From Prorocentrum cordatum (Eukaryota; Sar; Dinophyceae; Prorocentrales; Prorocentraceae), in the NCBI GenBank assembly GCA_963575745.1, contig CAUYUJ010015948.1:1559984-1623983 (forward strand): a DNA stretch of 64,000 nucleotides. Reading direction: 5' to 3'. This document shows, in pieces, positions 32,401 through 41,157 of the stretch. Position numbers and translations under genes: made by a program. The notes under the pieces were generated by a model, which saw nothing but the letters and a program-made list of their open reading frames with translations, ran no database searches and was not told the DNA's origin. Position 1 is the stretch's first letter. The number at the start of each line of letters is the position of its first letter.

Positions 32401-34271
32401 TGGCTCTCTCGCATGCGCGCCGCTGCGGCTGGCGCTGCTGCCGATCGGCTCGCGGCCGGCGCGGCCGATGCCGACGCCGCCGCTGCCACCGGCTCGGTGA
32501 TCCTCCGAGCCGTCTTCGGCGGAGGGGTCCCTGCCGCGGCCGCTGCCGCCGGTCGGACTCTGGCCTCTTGGCCCTGCCTCCGCTCTCGATACTGGCCGGT
32601 CCTCTCCCGGCCTGCCTCCTCAGCGTCCAGCGCTTCGAAGATTCTCTTGCTGCACACCGCGTTGTGCGCATGGCCAGCCAGCACCTTGCCGTGCTTGGCG
32701 ATCGAGACGCACCCTGGGCATCCCGGCGTTGCGCCCAGCCGCTCGACGTCCGCCTTGAGGACGTACATCCTCCTCGGCGCCTGCGGCTGCGGCGACACCA
32801 CCACAATTGGTGGCGGCCCGACCTCTCCAGGTCCGACGATGGCCCGCGGCGCGCTGGCCGCACGCGGAGCCACGTCCCACGGCAGGCCCTTCAGGCTGTC
32901 CCAGCCCGCCGTGATCCACTTCTCGCTCTGCGGCAGGCTGCGAAAGCCGACCGCCTTCTTCACACCGTCGCTCGTGATGACCATCATCGAGCCGTCGCGC
33001 GGGTGGTGGCCGATGTAGCGAGCCTCCACCATCTGCTCCTCCAGCGCGTTCTCCCTCGTGCGCTCCCCGGCGAACCGCACCATCAGGCGCTCGCCGAAGA
33101 GCGGGACCGGCTTCCTCCACTGCCGTCCCGTGAGCCGCTGAAGAGCGGTCTTGCCGTCCTGGCCGCGCCGATATCGGTTGATTACCGATGCGGCGTGCTC
33201 CGGCAGGTGCGCCAGCACCGGGTGCTTGTCCTCCACCTTGACGCCCAGCTTGGACTCCAGGTCCATCTTGAGCGCTCGCACCTGCTTCTTGATCTCGCGC
33301 ACCGTGACCTCGATCTCCCCATTGGCCTGATGATCGGCCGGTGCCGATTCCTGGGGAATGGCCTCGAGGCCAGGAACCTCCTCCACCGCACGCCTCTTGA
33401 CCAGCAGGATCGCTGGCTCTCCGTCGGACTTGTTGACTATCTTCCTGTAGCCCAGGATCCGCAGGAAGCGTGCGAAGAACTTGATGGCGTAGGCGTCGTC
33501 GCCCTTCTTCTCCACGAATGTCGCTGCCATCATCTTCGAGCGTCGATCCCTAAGGACCAGCATCGGCATGGTGTCCGCGTCGTCCTGGCCCATGAAGGCG
33601 TAGTCGGACGAGACCACCGGCACCGCTGTCTCGTCGTCCTCCGGTGCGCGAAGATGCGGCTGGCCTTGGCCCTTTGCCGCAATACACACGCGACACCAGC
33701 TGCGGTAAGTCGCGTGTCCCATCGCCTCGTGCTCGGCGATCTCCCTCTGAGAGGGCTCATGAGGTGCCTTCAGCACCCTCGGGCGAGCCTCCTCCTCGCC
33801 CTCGTCGGCCTGCTGTCCATCAGGAGCAGCTGGCAAAACGTCGGCCGCGGCAGCTGCCGCTGGCTGAAAACCCGGCGGTCTCATGTCGGAAGGTCCCGAC
33901 CCCGCCGCTGCCACCCCTGCAGCCGATGCCGCAGGGGACCGCGGTATTGAGTCTTCCAGTGGACTTACGCCGAGGGCTGCCTCCTGGGGACTGTCCTCTC
34001 GAAGATCTCCAGCAGCTCCTCCTTCGACTTGCCGCTGAGGAGCTCCACCAGCTCGGACTTCGACTTCGCCGAAAGTCCCTCCTCGAGAGGAGCAACCGAG
34101 CCATGTTGGCCCTTCTTGAGGTAGAAGTTGTAGACGCCCTGCTCGCGATAGACCGGCAGCATCTGGTGCTTCGCCGCCTTCGCCTCCTTCTCGAGCATGC
34201 CTACCACGCGCTTGCCGATTGGGCTCTTCTCGTGGAATATCCAGCCGCCATTGCGACCCAGGAATGAACAC
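29433..34271 (-). CDS. pol: Copia Pol polyprotein: integrase, methyltransferase-like domain, RT, RNase H
   Basis: A 1612-residue open frame. Integrase: zinc-binding HHCC near residues 169-195 (HEAMGHATYRSWCRVC) and the DDE triad at about D221 (SDYAF), D281 (KSDGEP) and E316 (ANGEIEV), with the D-35-E spacing. A long Ala/Pro-rich linker follows. Residues about 845-1010 form a domain with GSPPCEKFSLL, YFLHEHPWSARSW and MCRWGMKL, resembling a cytosine-5 methyltransferase fold. RT, about 1075-1290: FFDISRAHF (motif A), LKSWYGTQDA (B) and LLGHGDDFAVL (C, with His in place of the usual Tyr). RNase H, about 1445-1585: VYVDSDHAG, SSGESEYYAL and SDSSAARG. The frame overlaps Gag by 307 bases in the -1 frame, so expression probably needs a -1 frameshift. 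The N-terminal approximately 100 residues, inside the overlap, may not be translated as such. Confidence 0.93.
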   Translation of the reverse strand: MFIPGSQWRLDIPREEPNRQARGRHAREGGEGGEAPDAAGLSRAGRLQLLPQEGPTWLGCSSRGGTFGEVEVRAGGAPQRQVEGGAAGDLREDSPQEAALGVSPLEDSIPRSPAASAAGVAAAGSGPSDMRPPGFQPAAAAAADVLPAAPDGQQADEGEEEARPRVLKAPHEPSQREIAEHEAMGHATYRSWCRVCIAAKGQGQPHLRAPEDDETAVPVVSSDYAFMGQDDADTMPMLVLRDRRSKMMAATFVEKKGDDAYAIKFFARFLRILGYRKIVNKSDGEPAILLVKRRAVEEVPGLEAIPQESAPADHQANGEIEVTVREIKKQVRALKMDLESKLGVKVEDKHPVLAHLPEHAASVINRYRRGQDGKTALQRLTGRQWRKPVPLFGERLMVRFAGERTRENALEEQMVEARYIGHHPRDGSMMVITSDGVKKAVGFRSLPQSEKWITAGWDSLKGLPWDVAPRAASAPRAIVGPGEVGPPPIVVVSPQPQAPRRMYVLKADVERLGATPGCPGCVSIAKHGKVLAGHAHNAVCSKRIFEALDAEEAGRERTGQYRERRQGQEARVRPAAAAAAGTPPPKTARRITEPVAAAASASAAPAASRSAAAPAAAARMRESQPAASGSGVAAPSGGASSSSGAVRAAETAEDVDMTATRSRLKRLAEVAPDDVPEALERGDPQPADVPVPVDMEDLAAQPAPAEGPQLPAGVAVVWNASEGRHMRVLALDAASIELVELGVLTRAKAELLPLVREQVSGHWASVGVDIADEEVDSIALSALQLGAVDVAEVYSPHRFSARAAEFQLRPGFAADLEELKEDGAPWDLRRPEDVKELEEQQERMDPILLTGSPPCEKFSLLRGLSAKFRTDEQEAAEMEEARHHLKVAVDAYWRQLRKPGRYFLHEHPWSARSWNEDIVKELVAHPGVFTVKGPMCRWGMKLTNPRSGQEEFVRKETGWVTNHPGLARRLRGTCSNVDGRAEWHRHITLVGGIARFAKVYPPKLVEAVLEELKDTLNDVGELSTAQVQQSGPVPVDAAVPPGDWTSYWDDVNGGYLEAGLVAQARAVEREWVKKQELIEIVPRSQAFAETGRPPIPLKWVDTNKGDAERPNYRSRLVVKEIKAKKRPDEQLEASEVFSAMPPLEAMRSLVSLMVTWTREAPLHIQESLRRKGRKPGNFKIGFFDISRAHFYGKAQRRIFVELEEESRKEYGEDKCGLLLKSWYGTQDASKIWQGDYTELLEEHGYKAGVSCPAVFYKEVDETRLLGHGDDFAVLAQQQDIDSFEATLGKKYEFKKTANLGFDEGDDKQAVFLNRVIEVSAGVPPGGGRPCRHAMIEPDKRHAEIVIDELGLSKANGVDTPMEKRSADKQMMDAKSAALGAAEASRFRSLTMRVAYLSQDRLDLAEASKTLARSMQTPTEASWLMLKRVGRYLKRHPSTVTVFTEQKMFDKIRVYVDSDHAGCAVTRKSTGGFVAMLGHHVIKHGSNLQSTVSLSSGESEYYALVKGGSVGLGLYSLFADWGLDLKVELASDSSAARGHVQRRGLGKMRHVQSRYLWIQERVGKGDLSIAAVPGKNNVADVLTKSVGGSLLRRHMATLNIWDRAPSSTQKDIK

Positions 34272-35911
34272 TGTCCAGCTCCTGCTGCCTGCCCCACCGA
34301 GATCAACGGCTTGTGCACGTTCGTCACGCGTCCCTTGAGTGCTCGTAGCACTCCGTACTCGTCCTCCGCCTTGAGCTGCAAGCTGCCCTCGTCCGGGACG
34401 AGCTCACCACTGGCCGTGCGATACGTGCTGCCGTTGCCCTTCATTCCCGTCGGCGGCGCGAAGCTCCGAGGGAATGCTGAGACAGCTGCACCGCTGTCCC
34501 AGTTGAACTTCATCCAGTCGTCCTGCACGAAGGGGGAGAGGTCGACCGCCGCTACGCCGCGGCCGTTGCCGCTGGCGAGCTCCAGGCAGTCCAAGCTGCC
34601 CATGTCCAGAGCGGCGACCTCCGCTTCAGGCTCCTCCTCCAGGCTGCCTGCCGCCTTGCCGCCGGCCTTGCCGCCGCGGCTGCCACCTTTACCACCAGCG
34701 CTTGCCCCCGTTGCGGATCCAGTTCCAGCCCTCGTACTCGATCCCTGCTCTTTCCTCCAGCATTCGGATGCCTTGTGGCCCCATCTCTCGCAGTTCCGAC
34801 AGTAGCCGTCGAAGCGCACGCCGGTGCTTCGAGGTGCCGTGTGTCCTGAACCACGGCCCGAACCCGTCGGGGATGTGCGGGAGCCTGAGTATGATCCGCT
34901 CGTCGATTTGCTCTTCCCCTTCGGCTCCTGAGTCTTGCCTTTCCCTTTGCTCTTGCCGTCCTTGCCCTTGCCTTTGCCTTTTCCTTTCGGGGCTCCGAAC
35001 GATCCGACGTCCATGTCGTCCGGATGATGCGCCCGTGCACGGATCGATGGCTCCTTGATCTTCACGCCGGTTCGAGCCTCTACGATCGTCATTACCTCGT
35101 TCAGGCTGTCCTGGAACGTCACGAGCCGATGCTTGTTGAGTACGAGGTGGTTCTCGATGTCCTGAGGCACGAGCATCTCGAGGGCCGCCATCTTGATATC
35201 CTCCGGCAACTCGGCCAGCCCGTCTTCTCCTTGGCGGCGTTCGTACTTGCCTATCTGCTGGATCCACTTCTCTAAGGCGGACCCCAGCTCTTCCGCGTTG
35301 CACTTCGGAGGCGAGATGATCGACCTCAGGATCAGCCTCTTCCTCGGACCTGTCGTCGGGTCCCACCTGCGGTGAAGCTTCCGCCAGGCCTCTAGACCGT
35401 TCCCGTCGGGGGCGCCCGTCACGAGGTCGTTGCTCTCGCTGCCGTCTGCCGTCGTGCTGATCAGCGCCGCGTACAGCTGGTGGACCTTGGTCTCCAGCTC
35501 TGGTACTCCTCCGTGCGCCTCCTGTGCCCCTTCGATCGTCACGGGGCGTTCGGCTTCTGCAGCCCACCGAAGAACAGGACGAAAGCTCTCTCCGTACACG
35601 CCTATCACGTAGTTCTCCATCTTGCGATTCCAAGCTCCGAACTTCTCCTGATCGTCGCCCATCGTCGTGGGCTTGCCTATCCCCTTGGTGTCGACGAGAC
35701 CTTGAGCGGCTCCTCCTGCGCTCGACGCGCCTCTGATCTGCTCGCCCATGCGCTCGATCGCCTGCGGGATTGCCGCGAGGCCTCCTGCTACTTGCTGCTG
35801 AAGCCGTTGATTCTCGTTCTCCAGCCTCCTCATCTCGTCGACGGTCTGACTCATTCGAGCGGCGAACTCCTGCCTCAGTAAGTCGAACTGCTGCCGAACT
35901 TGCTCGTCCAT
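33965..35911 (-). CDS. gag: Copia Gag with zinc knuckle and aspartic protease
   Basis: A 648-residue frame. It has an N-terminal coiled coil (RRLENENQRLQQQ), a capsid-like region (FGAWNRKMENYVIG, LEKWIQQIGKYERR), a basic linker and a CX2CX4HX4C zinc knuckle near residues 368-382 (CRNCERWGHKASEC). The protease motif DSGAAVSAF is near residue 470, and the end is PRRQPSA. The protease lies at the end of the Gag frame rather than in Pol. The start ATG sits in AAACATGG, a good initiation context. A separate open frame upstream (see next entry) may be its lost or alternative N-terminus. Confidence 0.9.
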   Translation of the reverse strand: MDEQVRQQFDLLRQEFAARMSQTVDEMRRLENENQRLQQQVAGGLAAIPQAIERMGEQIRGASSAGGAAQGLVDTKGIGKPTTMGDDQEKFGAWNRKMENYVIGVYGESFRPVLRWAAEAERPVTIEGAQEAHGGVPELETKVHQLYAALISTTADGSESNDLVTGAPDGNGLEAWRKLHRRWDPTTGPRKRLILRSIISPPKCNAEELGSALEKWIQQIGKYERRQGEDGLAELPEDIKMAALEMLVPQDIENHLVLNKHRLVTFQDSLNEVMTIVEARTGVKIKEPSIRARAHHPDDMDVGSFGAPKGKGKGKGKDGKSKGKGKTQEPKGKSKSTSGSYSGSRTSPTGSGRGSGHTAPRSTGVRFDGYCRNCERWGHKASECWRKEQGSSTRAGTGSATGASAGGKGGSRGGKAGGKAAGSLEEEPEAEVAALDMGSLDCLELASGNGRGVAAVDLSPFVQDDWMKFNWDSGAAVSAFPRSFAPPTGMKGNGSTYRTASGELVPDEGSLQLKAEDEYGVLRALKGRVTNVHKPLISVGQAAGAGQCSFLGRNGGWIFHEKSPIGKRVVGMLEKEAKAAKHQMLPVYREQGVYNFYLKKGQHGSVAPLEEGLSAKSKSELVELLSGKSKEELLEIFERTVPRRQPSA

Positions 35912-36338
35912 GTTTGACTGCGTGTCTCCTGGCGACCTCCTCCTTGCTCTCAGCTATCTCCTGCCTCGTACGCTCGAGGTCTATGATCTGATCTAGGACC
36001 TCCTTCTTCGCCTCCTCGATGGCCCCCGACGAATTCTCCGAGGGGTGGTCCTCGATGTACGCGAGGTCGTGAAGCTTATTGCCTGTATCCTTCAAGCCGT
36101 GCTTGAACTGGAGCTGCTTGCGTCTATTCTCGACCGCTGCCTCGCTCCTCTTGCCGCGCTTGCGGCCGCTCTTCTCGGTCCTTGCCGGTTGACTCCTCCC
36201 GGCCTCTGCCGGTGGCTCGGACACTGCCGAGCTCGGTGCGTTGACAGGTGCGACCGATGCCGCCCTTTTCCAACCTCGAGCCTCCTGCCAGCTCGCCGTG
36301 GCGCCCGCGGGCGCGCCAAGGCCCTGGTGGGTCGGCAA
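35912..36338 (-). CDS. Upstream frame of the copia element, coiled-coil (ORF0 or displaced Gag N-terminus)
   Basis: An open frame from 36,338 encodes about 142 residues before the Gag start. It includes ENRRKQLQFKHGLKDTGNKL, HDLAYIEDHPSENSSG and a helical EEAKKEVLDQIIDLERTRQE. It runs into Gag in another frame: Gag is +1 to it, while Pol shares its frame. The coiled coil directly adjoins that of Gag, so either one indel split an ancestral longer Gag or this is a separate short ORF read before internal initiation at AAACATGG. Confidence 0.55.
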
Positions 36339-36350
36339 CAGTGAGTGGCC

Positions 36351-36364
36351 AGCTCACGCTACCA
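36351..36364 (-). other. Putative tRNA primer-binding site
   Basis: On the minus strand TGGTAGCGTGAGCT starts at the base after the 5' LTR; the complement would end ...GCTACCA, a tRNA 3' end. I cannot name the tRNA from this alone. Confidence 0.6.
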
Positions 36365-36447
36365 TGATGATATATTATGCCGATGGACAAGATATCTCTT
36401 TTCCATCTTGAGCCAAAATGGGTACACGGAGGAGGGTGTCAGAATCA
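36365..36447 (-). repeat. 5' LTR (83 bp) with spliced-leader match
   Basis: Identical to the 3' LTR. The spliced-leader match occupies 36,421-36,407 on the minus strand. An ATAATATATC stretch lies downstream of it and could serve in initiation, but dinoflagellate core promoters are poorly defined. Confidence 0.9.
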
Positions 36448-36496
36448 CGCCCCACTCCGCTCCTAAAATTGCACAAACTCTGCCAGAGCTTAGGTC

Positions 36497-36505
36497 GGTA
36501 ATATG

Positions 36506-36540
<35 letters not shown>

Positions 36541-36723
36541 TCTCTCTCTCTCTCTCTCTCTTTGTTTCTTTCTCTGTCTCTCCCTCTCTCTCCCGTCCAA
36601 TAGTAGTTAATTTGCCACGCCCGACAGCCCGCGGGAGGCCGACAGAAACGCGCTACTTTAATCTGCGTTCGACCAACTTGTCGCAAGCGCTGGGGCATGG
36701 CAGAATCAACTGGAGCGTGCCCT

Positions 36724-36811
<88 letters not shown>

Positions 36812-36812
36812 C
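36497..36812. repeat. (CT)n microsatellites
   Basis: Two CT dinucleotide blocks: a mixed one at about 36,503-36,595 and a pure one of about 40 repeats at 36,726-36,808. 36,813-37,796 holds no recognised gene apart from short mixed frames and another short CT run near 37,565. Confidence 0.95.
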
Positions 36813-37796
36813 CCCCGAGAAAGCGCTCAGATGCCGTGGCCAAGGGGCGCGGGTTTGCGGCGAGAAACCCCGACCTGCCATGCCTGGCCCGATGGGCCTG
36901 GCCTAGCAACTGTATAACTCGCTTGCCCGAGGGGCCCGGGGCGGTCGACTTCGGGGGGTCGCAGCTCGAGCTCCCGCGCCGCCATCTCGGAGATCTCCGG
37001 CAAAACTGACATCATTGCCGCGTCAAGGCCTCATGGGAAACACTTGAATCCAGCTCGCGCCCAGCACCCGCGCCTCAACGTTCAAAGCGAAAACCGAAAT
37101 CGAGATGATCCTCCGCGCATCCACGGGCGCAGCCCACGGAGGACAGGAACGCCTTGTGGGCGCGTGCCCCAAGGAAAACTGCATTCGAAACCATGCACGT
37201 CATCGCTTTTGTCGCGAACGCGGCGTGGCCCCCCTTCTTCGCCGCCAGCTCGAGCTCCGCCTACTCAGCGATCTCCGCCGCCTTCGTCCCACCTTCAGGG
37301 CCTTCTAACGTCTGGGCTGATAGCCACTCATCAGCGGTCAGAGCGGCACCCAGCCAGTAGACGGAGAAGAGATCGCCCTCGTGGGCCGCGCCCCCGCGCT
37401 GCCATCAAGCGACTAAGCTGGCGTGTCCCCCTTGGGCCTCCCACCCTCCATGCCTCCATCAACGCCGCAGCCATCTGCTCCCTCCACATCACCACGTGCC
37501 GTTTGCGTGTTTCAGCACGCTGTCCTGCACTTGATTTGTTTCGCTCTTTGTTTTGTTTTTTTGTCTCTCTCTCTCTCTCTCTGTCAATCGCGCCCCGAGC
37601 CGGCCCCGCTGCTTTCATGGGGGGGCGCCCCTGCTCGGCTTGTCTGTGATCGGACGACGAAGCGCCTGAGAGCGCGCCGCCGAACATCTCATTCCCAGCT
37701 CGCTGCGTGATTGCCCTTGCGTAATTCAAACAGCGGTGTGGCTGCCCACCTGTCAGAGAATCCTCGACCCTCTCCTTGTGCCCGGCCACCCCTCAC

Positions 37797-38233
37797 CTTG
37801 AAAACAACAGTGCGTCGCGCCTCCATGGGACACGTAGCCTAGAAAGCCCATGCTGTCAATTGCGGTTGCAAGAAAGAAGAGCATGACATCGAATATGCCA
37901 GGAAAGGGAACATCGACGCATCCAACTAAGCCTAGAACCAGGCCTTCAGACTTGACGTCCTGCTTCTCTGTGAGCTCGGCATTCTGTTTCGCCGCGAACC
38001 CCAGCTCGAGTGCCCGCTTGTTCTGGTCAGCTCGGACCGCAACCCACCAGCTCAGAGAGAATATTGCGCAACCGCGCGTGATGAGAACAACCGTAGCGTG
38101 ATGCTTGGGGGTGCCTTGACACATCTCGGCTGCAGTAAGCATTGCAATTCCATAACTGTTATATCCTGACCATGTCGCGTTGGCTCGAGCTCCGAAGGCC
38201 TTTTCACCAAGATGCGCACCAGAAGCAGACACT
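37797..38233 (-). CDS. Possible exon of an unknown membrane protein
   Basis: The minus-strand frame reads VSASGAHLGEKAFGARANAT, then a hydrophobic segment VVLITRGCAIFSLSWWVAV, a charged loop ADQNKRALELGFAAKQNAEL and a second hydrophobic stretch GLVLGLVGCVDVPFPGIFDV running into MLFFLATAIDSMGFLGYV. It ends at a consensus-like donor (TTTTCAAG|GTGAGG). Codon character and composition differ from the surrounding noise. The left border (acceptor GGGCTAG at 38,234) is less certain. I do not recognise the family; charged loops between hydrophobic stretches suggest a multi-pass membrane protein. Confidence 0.45.
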
Positions 38234-38259
38234 AGCCCCCCAAAAAAAGTGGAATGAAA

Positions 38260-39870
38260 CATTGTTCGGCGGCTTTATTGACGGAATGGTGTCCCACCAC
38301 TAGAAAGAAACTGCTTATCATTTTGCCCGCGGCGCCCGCCAGCAACGCTCTCATTGAAAATCCTGGGTCAGACATTTGGCTCACAGAAGCTTGATCATCA
38401 AAACTCCATCTTAAGAAGGACAATTGAAGCTCAAGCCCCGCGCGGGCCCTCAGAAACAAAAACAGAATTTTATCGCGACGTCCGCCTTGTCCACATGGAA
38501 AAGGCGCCATGTTGGCCGCGCGCGCCGGCCAAGCGTCAGCAGAAGTTCTTCCCGCAGTGCTAGGCAAACGACTTTGAGCAAGCTCGCGAATCAAAACGAA
38601 ACAACTCTGCTTGCAATCCTCGTGTCAAGATGCTTGCACATCCTCCCGCGTGAAGGGTCGCCCGCAATAGATTATTCCGCTGGAGGGAGCCCCCCCAAAA
38701 AAGGCATGACCCAGCCCGCACAAGGAAATAGGGGAATTTATCCCACGCCGCCGCGCGTGCCGACCAGGTGCCAGGAGGAGTCGTGCCAGCAATGATAGGC
38801 AAACGATGTTGAGAAAACTCGCGAATCAAAGCGACGCAACTCCTTTTGCAATCCTCACGGGCACATGCTTGCAAATCCTCACGCGCACAGGGTCGCTCAA
38901 CAGAGATGAACCCGCTGGATACATGTACCCCGATCATTATCCAGCCCGCCCTACAACATAGGGGAACGAATCCCTCGTCGAAGCGCGCGCCCACCAGGCG
39001 CCAGCAGGGTTTCCGGTAGCAGTGCTAGGCAGGCGAGTGTGAGCAAGCTCACAAACCCAAATGGAGCACATGTGGGTTGCAATCCTCATAGGAAGATGCT
39101 CACAAATCCTCCCGCGTGCAAGGTAGCCCACAATAGGTTTTTCCGCTGGAGGAAAAAGCTCCGAAACAGTACCTGGGCCGCCCAACAATAGAAGGAAACG
39201 AATCCCATGTAGCCGCGCTCGCCGACCAAGCGCCAGCATGAGTTTTACCGACAGTGCTAGGCATGCGCAGGCAAATGTGAGCAGACTCGCAAATTAAAAC
39301 GAAGCACCTTCGTATGACAGTCTTCCTGAGAAGATGCTCACATATCCTCCCGCGCGCAAGAAGCCCACTATTCCGTTGGAAACATGACCCCCACAAATGA
39401 CCCTGCCCGCCCAGCAGTACAAGGAAACTCACGCCACGTCGCCGCACGTGCCGACCAGGCGCCATCAGGAATTTTGACGACAGTGCTAGGCAGGCGGGTT
39501 TGAGCAAACTAGCAAATCAAAATGGAGCGCATGTGTATGGTCCTCCCGAAGGCAAGAAAGCCCACAATAGATAATTCCGCTGGAGAAATGAACCGCAAAC
39601 ATGACCCAGCCCGCCCAATAATGTAGGGAAACTCATCGCACGACGCCGCGCGCGCCGACAAGGCGCTAGCAGGAGTTCTGCCAGCCGTGCTAGGCAAACG
39701 ACTTTGAGCAATCGCGCGAATCAAAACGAAACAACTCTATTTGCAATCCTCATGAGAAGATGATGTTCGCAAATTCTCCCGCGTGCAAGGTAGCCCACAT
39801 CATATTATTCCGCTGGAGGAAAAACAGCATTGACTAGCCCGCCCAACAATAGAAGGAAAATAATCTCCGC
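38260..39870. repeat. Tandem repeat, about 205-242-bp unit, 6-7 diverged copies
   Basis: Landmark phrases recur in order: GCTAGGCAAACGACTTTGAG, GCGAATCAAAACGAAACAAC, CAATCCTC-AGATGCT, TCCTCCCGCGTG, CACAATAGATNATTCCGCTG, CCCAGCCCGC and CGCCGCGCGNGCCGAC. Copies start near 38,526, 38,768, 39,000, 39,231, 39,462 and 39,667, with a more diverged one before. The array may lie within an intron between the exons at 37.8 and 40.0 kb. Confidence 0.85.
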
Positions 39871-39957
39871 CGCGATGAGGAGGTTTTAGGACCAGCGCTC
39901 TTCTCCGCCGAGAGATCAAAGCGGGGTCTAACATTAAAACCCCCGTGAGGTTACATG

Positions 39958-40211
39958 AGACTCTCGGAGACCACAGCCGGAAGAGATCGTGATGCCAGGG
40001 CCCTTCTTGGTGTACGGTCCTGGTCACCACCCTGTTTCCACAACGAGGTATTATGAATACGCCTCTTCTCGACCTGGCCGTCATATTTGACTCTGGTCTG
40101 CGCACCGGCGAAGACGCACCCGTGAAATGATGTCGCTGCCTCGAAGACGATGTCTAAATGCTTACCCAAGGAAATGGGACTGGTAGTATTCCAACGCAAT
40201 GGACGCAACAT
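39958..40211 (-). CDS. Possible exon of unknown gene
   Basis: The frame reads ISLGKHLDIVFEAATSFHGC, VFAGAQTRVKYDGQVEKRRI and HNTSLWKQGGDQD, ending at CTCAT|GTAACC, a possible donor. It looks more like protein than the neighbours but has no known domain. It could belong to the same gene as 37,797-38,233; however the phases of my two borders do not match, so an exon is missing or a border is wrong. Confidence 0.3.
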
Positions 40212-41041
40212 GCACAGAGATGGTCACGCTGGCACCGTGACCGAATTGCCTGTGGCGAACGCTCAGCATGCGGCAAGGTGATCGCATTGATATGCGAAGA
40301 TATGGGTGTGGCTGGAGAAGCCTCGTGCCACCTTGCCCGGGAGGGGGGTGGAGGAGGAGGAGGACAAAGGTGAGGAGGTCGGGCGGTCGCGACAGCGCAA
40401 GGAGGCGTCGAGCCGACACCTGCCAGAGAGCGAGATGGGCGAGTGGACGCGTCGGCCTCCTCAACCACCCCGCCTGATAGGTCCGCTCCCAGACCGCCAC
40501 GATGCCCTGGCTGGGAAGGTTCGGGCGGGTAAGGTTTGCAGCACTTATTGCAGCGATGGGGAGGGATGAAAAGAAGGAGGAGGGATGAATGAGGGAATCC
40601 TCCTCCCACCTTCTTCATTTGCGCTCCTCCTTGTCCTCCACCGTTTCCTCCTCATAACGGTGCGTGATATCTGTGATCAATCGGAAGGCAAGGGGCCTGG
40701 CCTTCCGCGCTGGAGCGTGCCCCTGACCAAACGTTTGGGCGTCGCTCACATGGGGTGACCGAGGATCGGACGCGCCGAAAAGGGGGGCGTTCCAAGAGGA
40801 GGGTTCGCAAATCATTGCCCGAGGCATTTCAGAGTCTTGACTGTACCCCCTGCGTCTTCCTCCTCATCCTGCTCCTCCTCCTGCCCGTCCCCGTCCTGCT
40901 CCTGCCCCTATATTCTACACACCGTCTTCCGTCTCCGCCCTGCGTCCACGCGATGTCCTCTTTTTTCCTCCCTCCTGCCTTCCACCCGCTCCCATCCCCC
41001 GAATTCTCCTCCGACCCCGACTCCGACCCGGCGGTCGACGC

Positions 41042-41074
<33 letters not shown>

Positions 41075-41116
41075 ACGGACGGACGGACGGACGGACGGAC
41101 GGACGGACCGACAGAC

Positions 41117-41157
<41 letters not shown>

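Larger units (their letters stand above)
29106..36447 (-). mobile_element. Complete Ty1/copia LTR retrotransposon (7342 bp)
   Basis: Bounded by identical 83-bp LTRs and by the 5-bp target duplication CGCCC (29,101-29,105 and 36,448-36,452). Each LTR starts TG and ends CA. Read on the minus strand, TGGTAGCGTGAGCT directly follows the 5' LTR, as expected of a tRNA primer-binding site (TGG pairs with CCA). GAGGAGGAG directly precedes the 3' LTR as polypurine tract. The order is 5' LTR, an N-terminal frame, Gag with zinc knuckle and protease, Pol (integrase before RT, which defines Ty1/copia), then 3' LTR. Identical LTRs and intact Gag and Pol frames mean a recent insertion and possible activity. 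Confidence 0.95.

Noticed and set aside
34689-35911. Continuation of the upstream copia frame (to 34,689) as a separate protein
   Set aside because: Beyond 35,911 it only shadows Gag in another frame, with Arg-rich, non-conserved translation.
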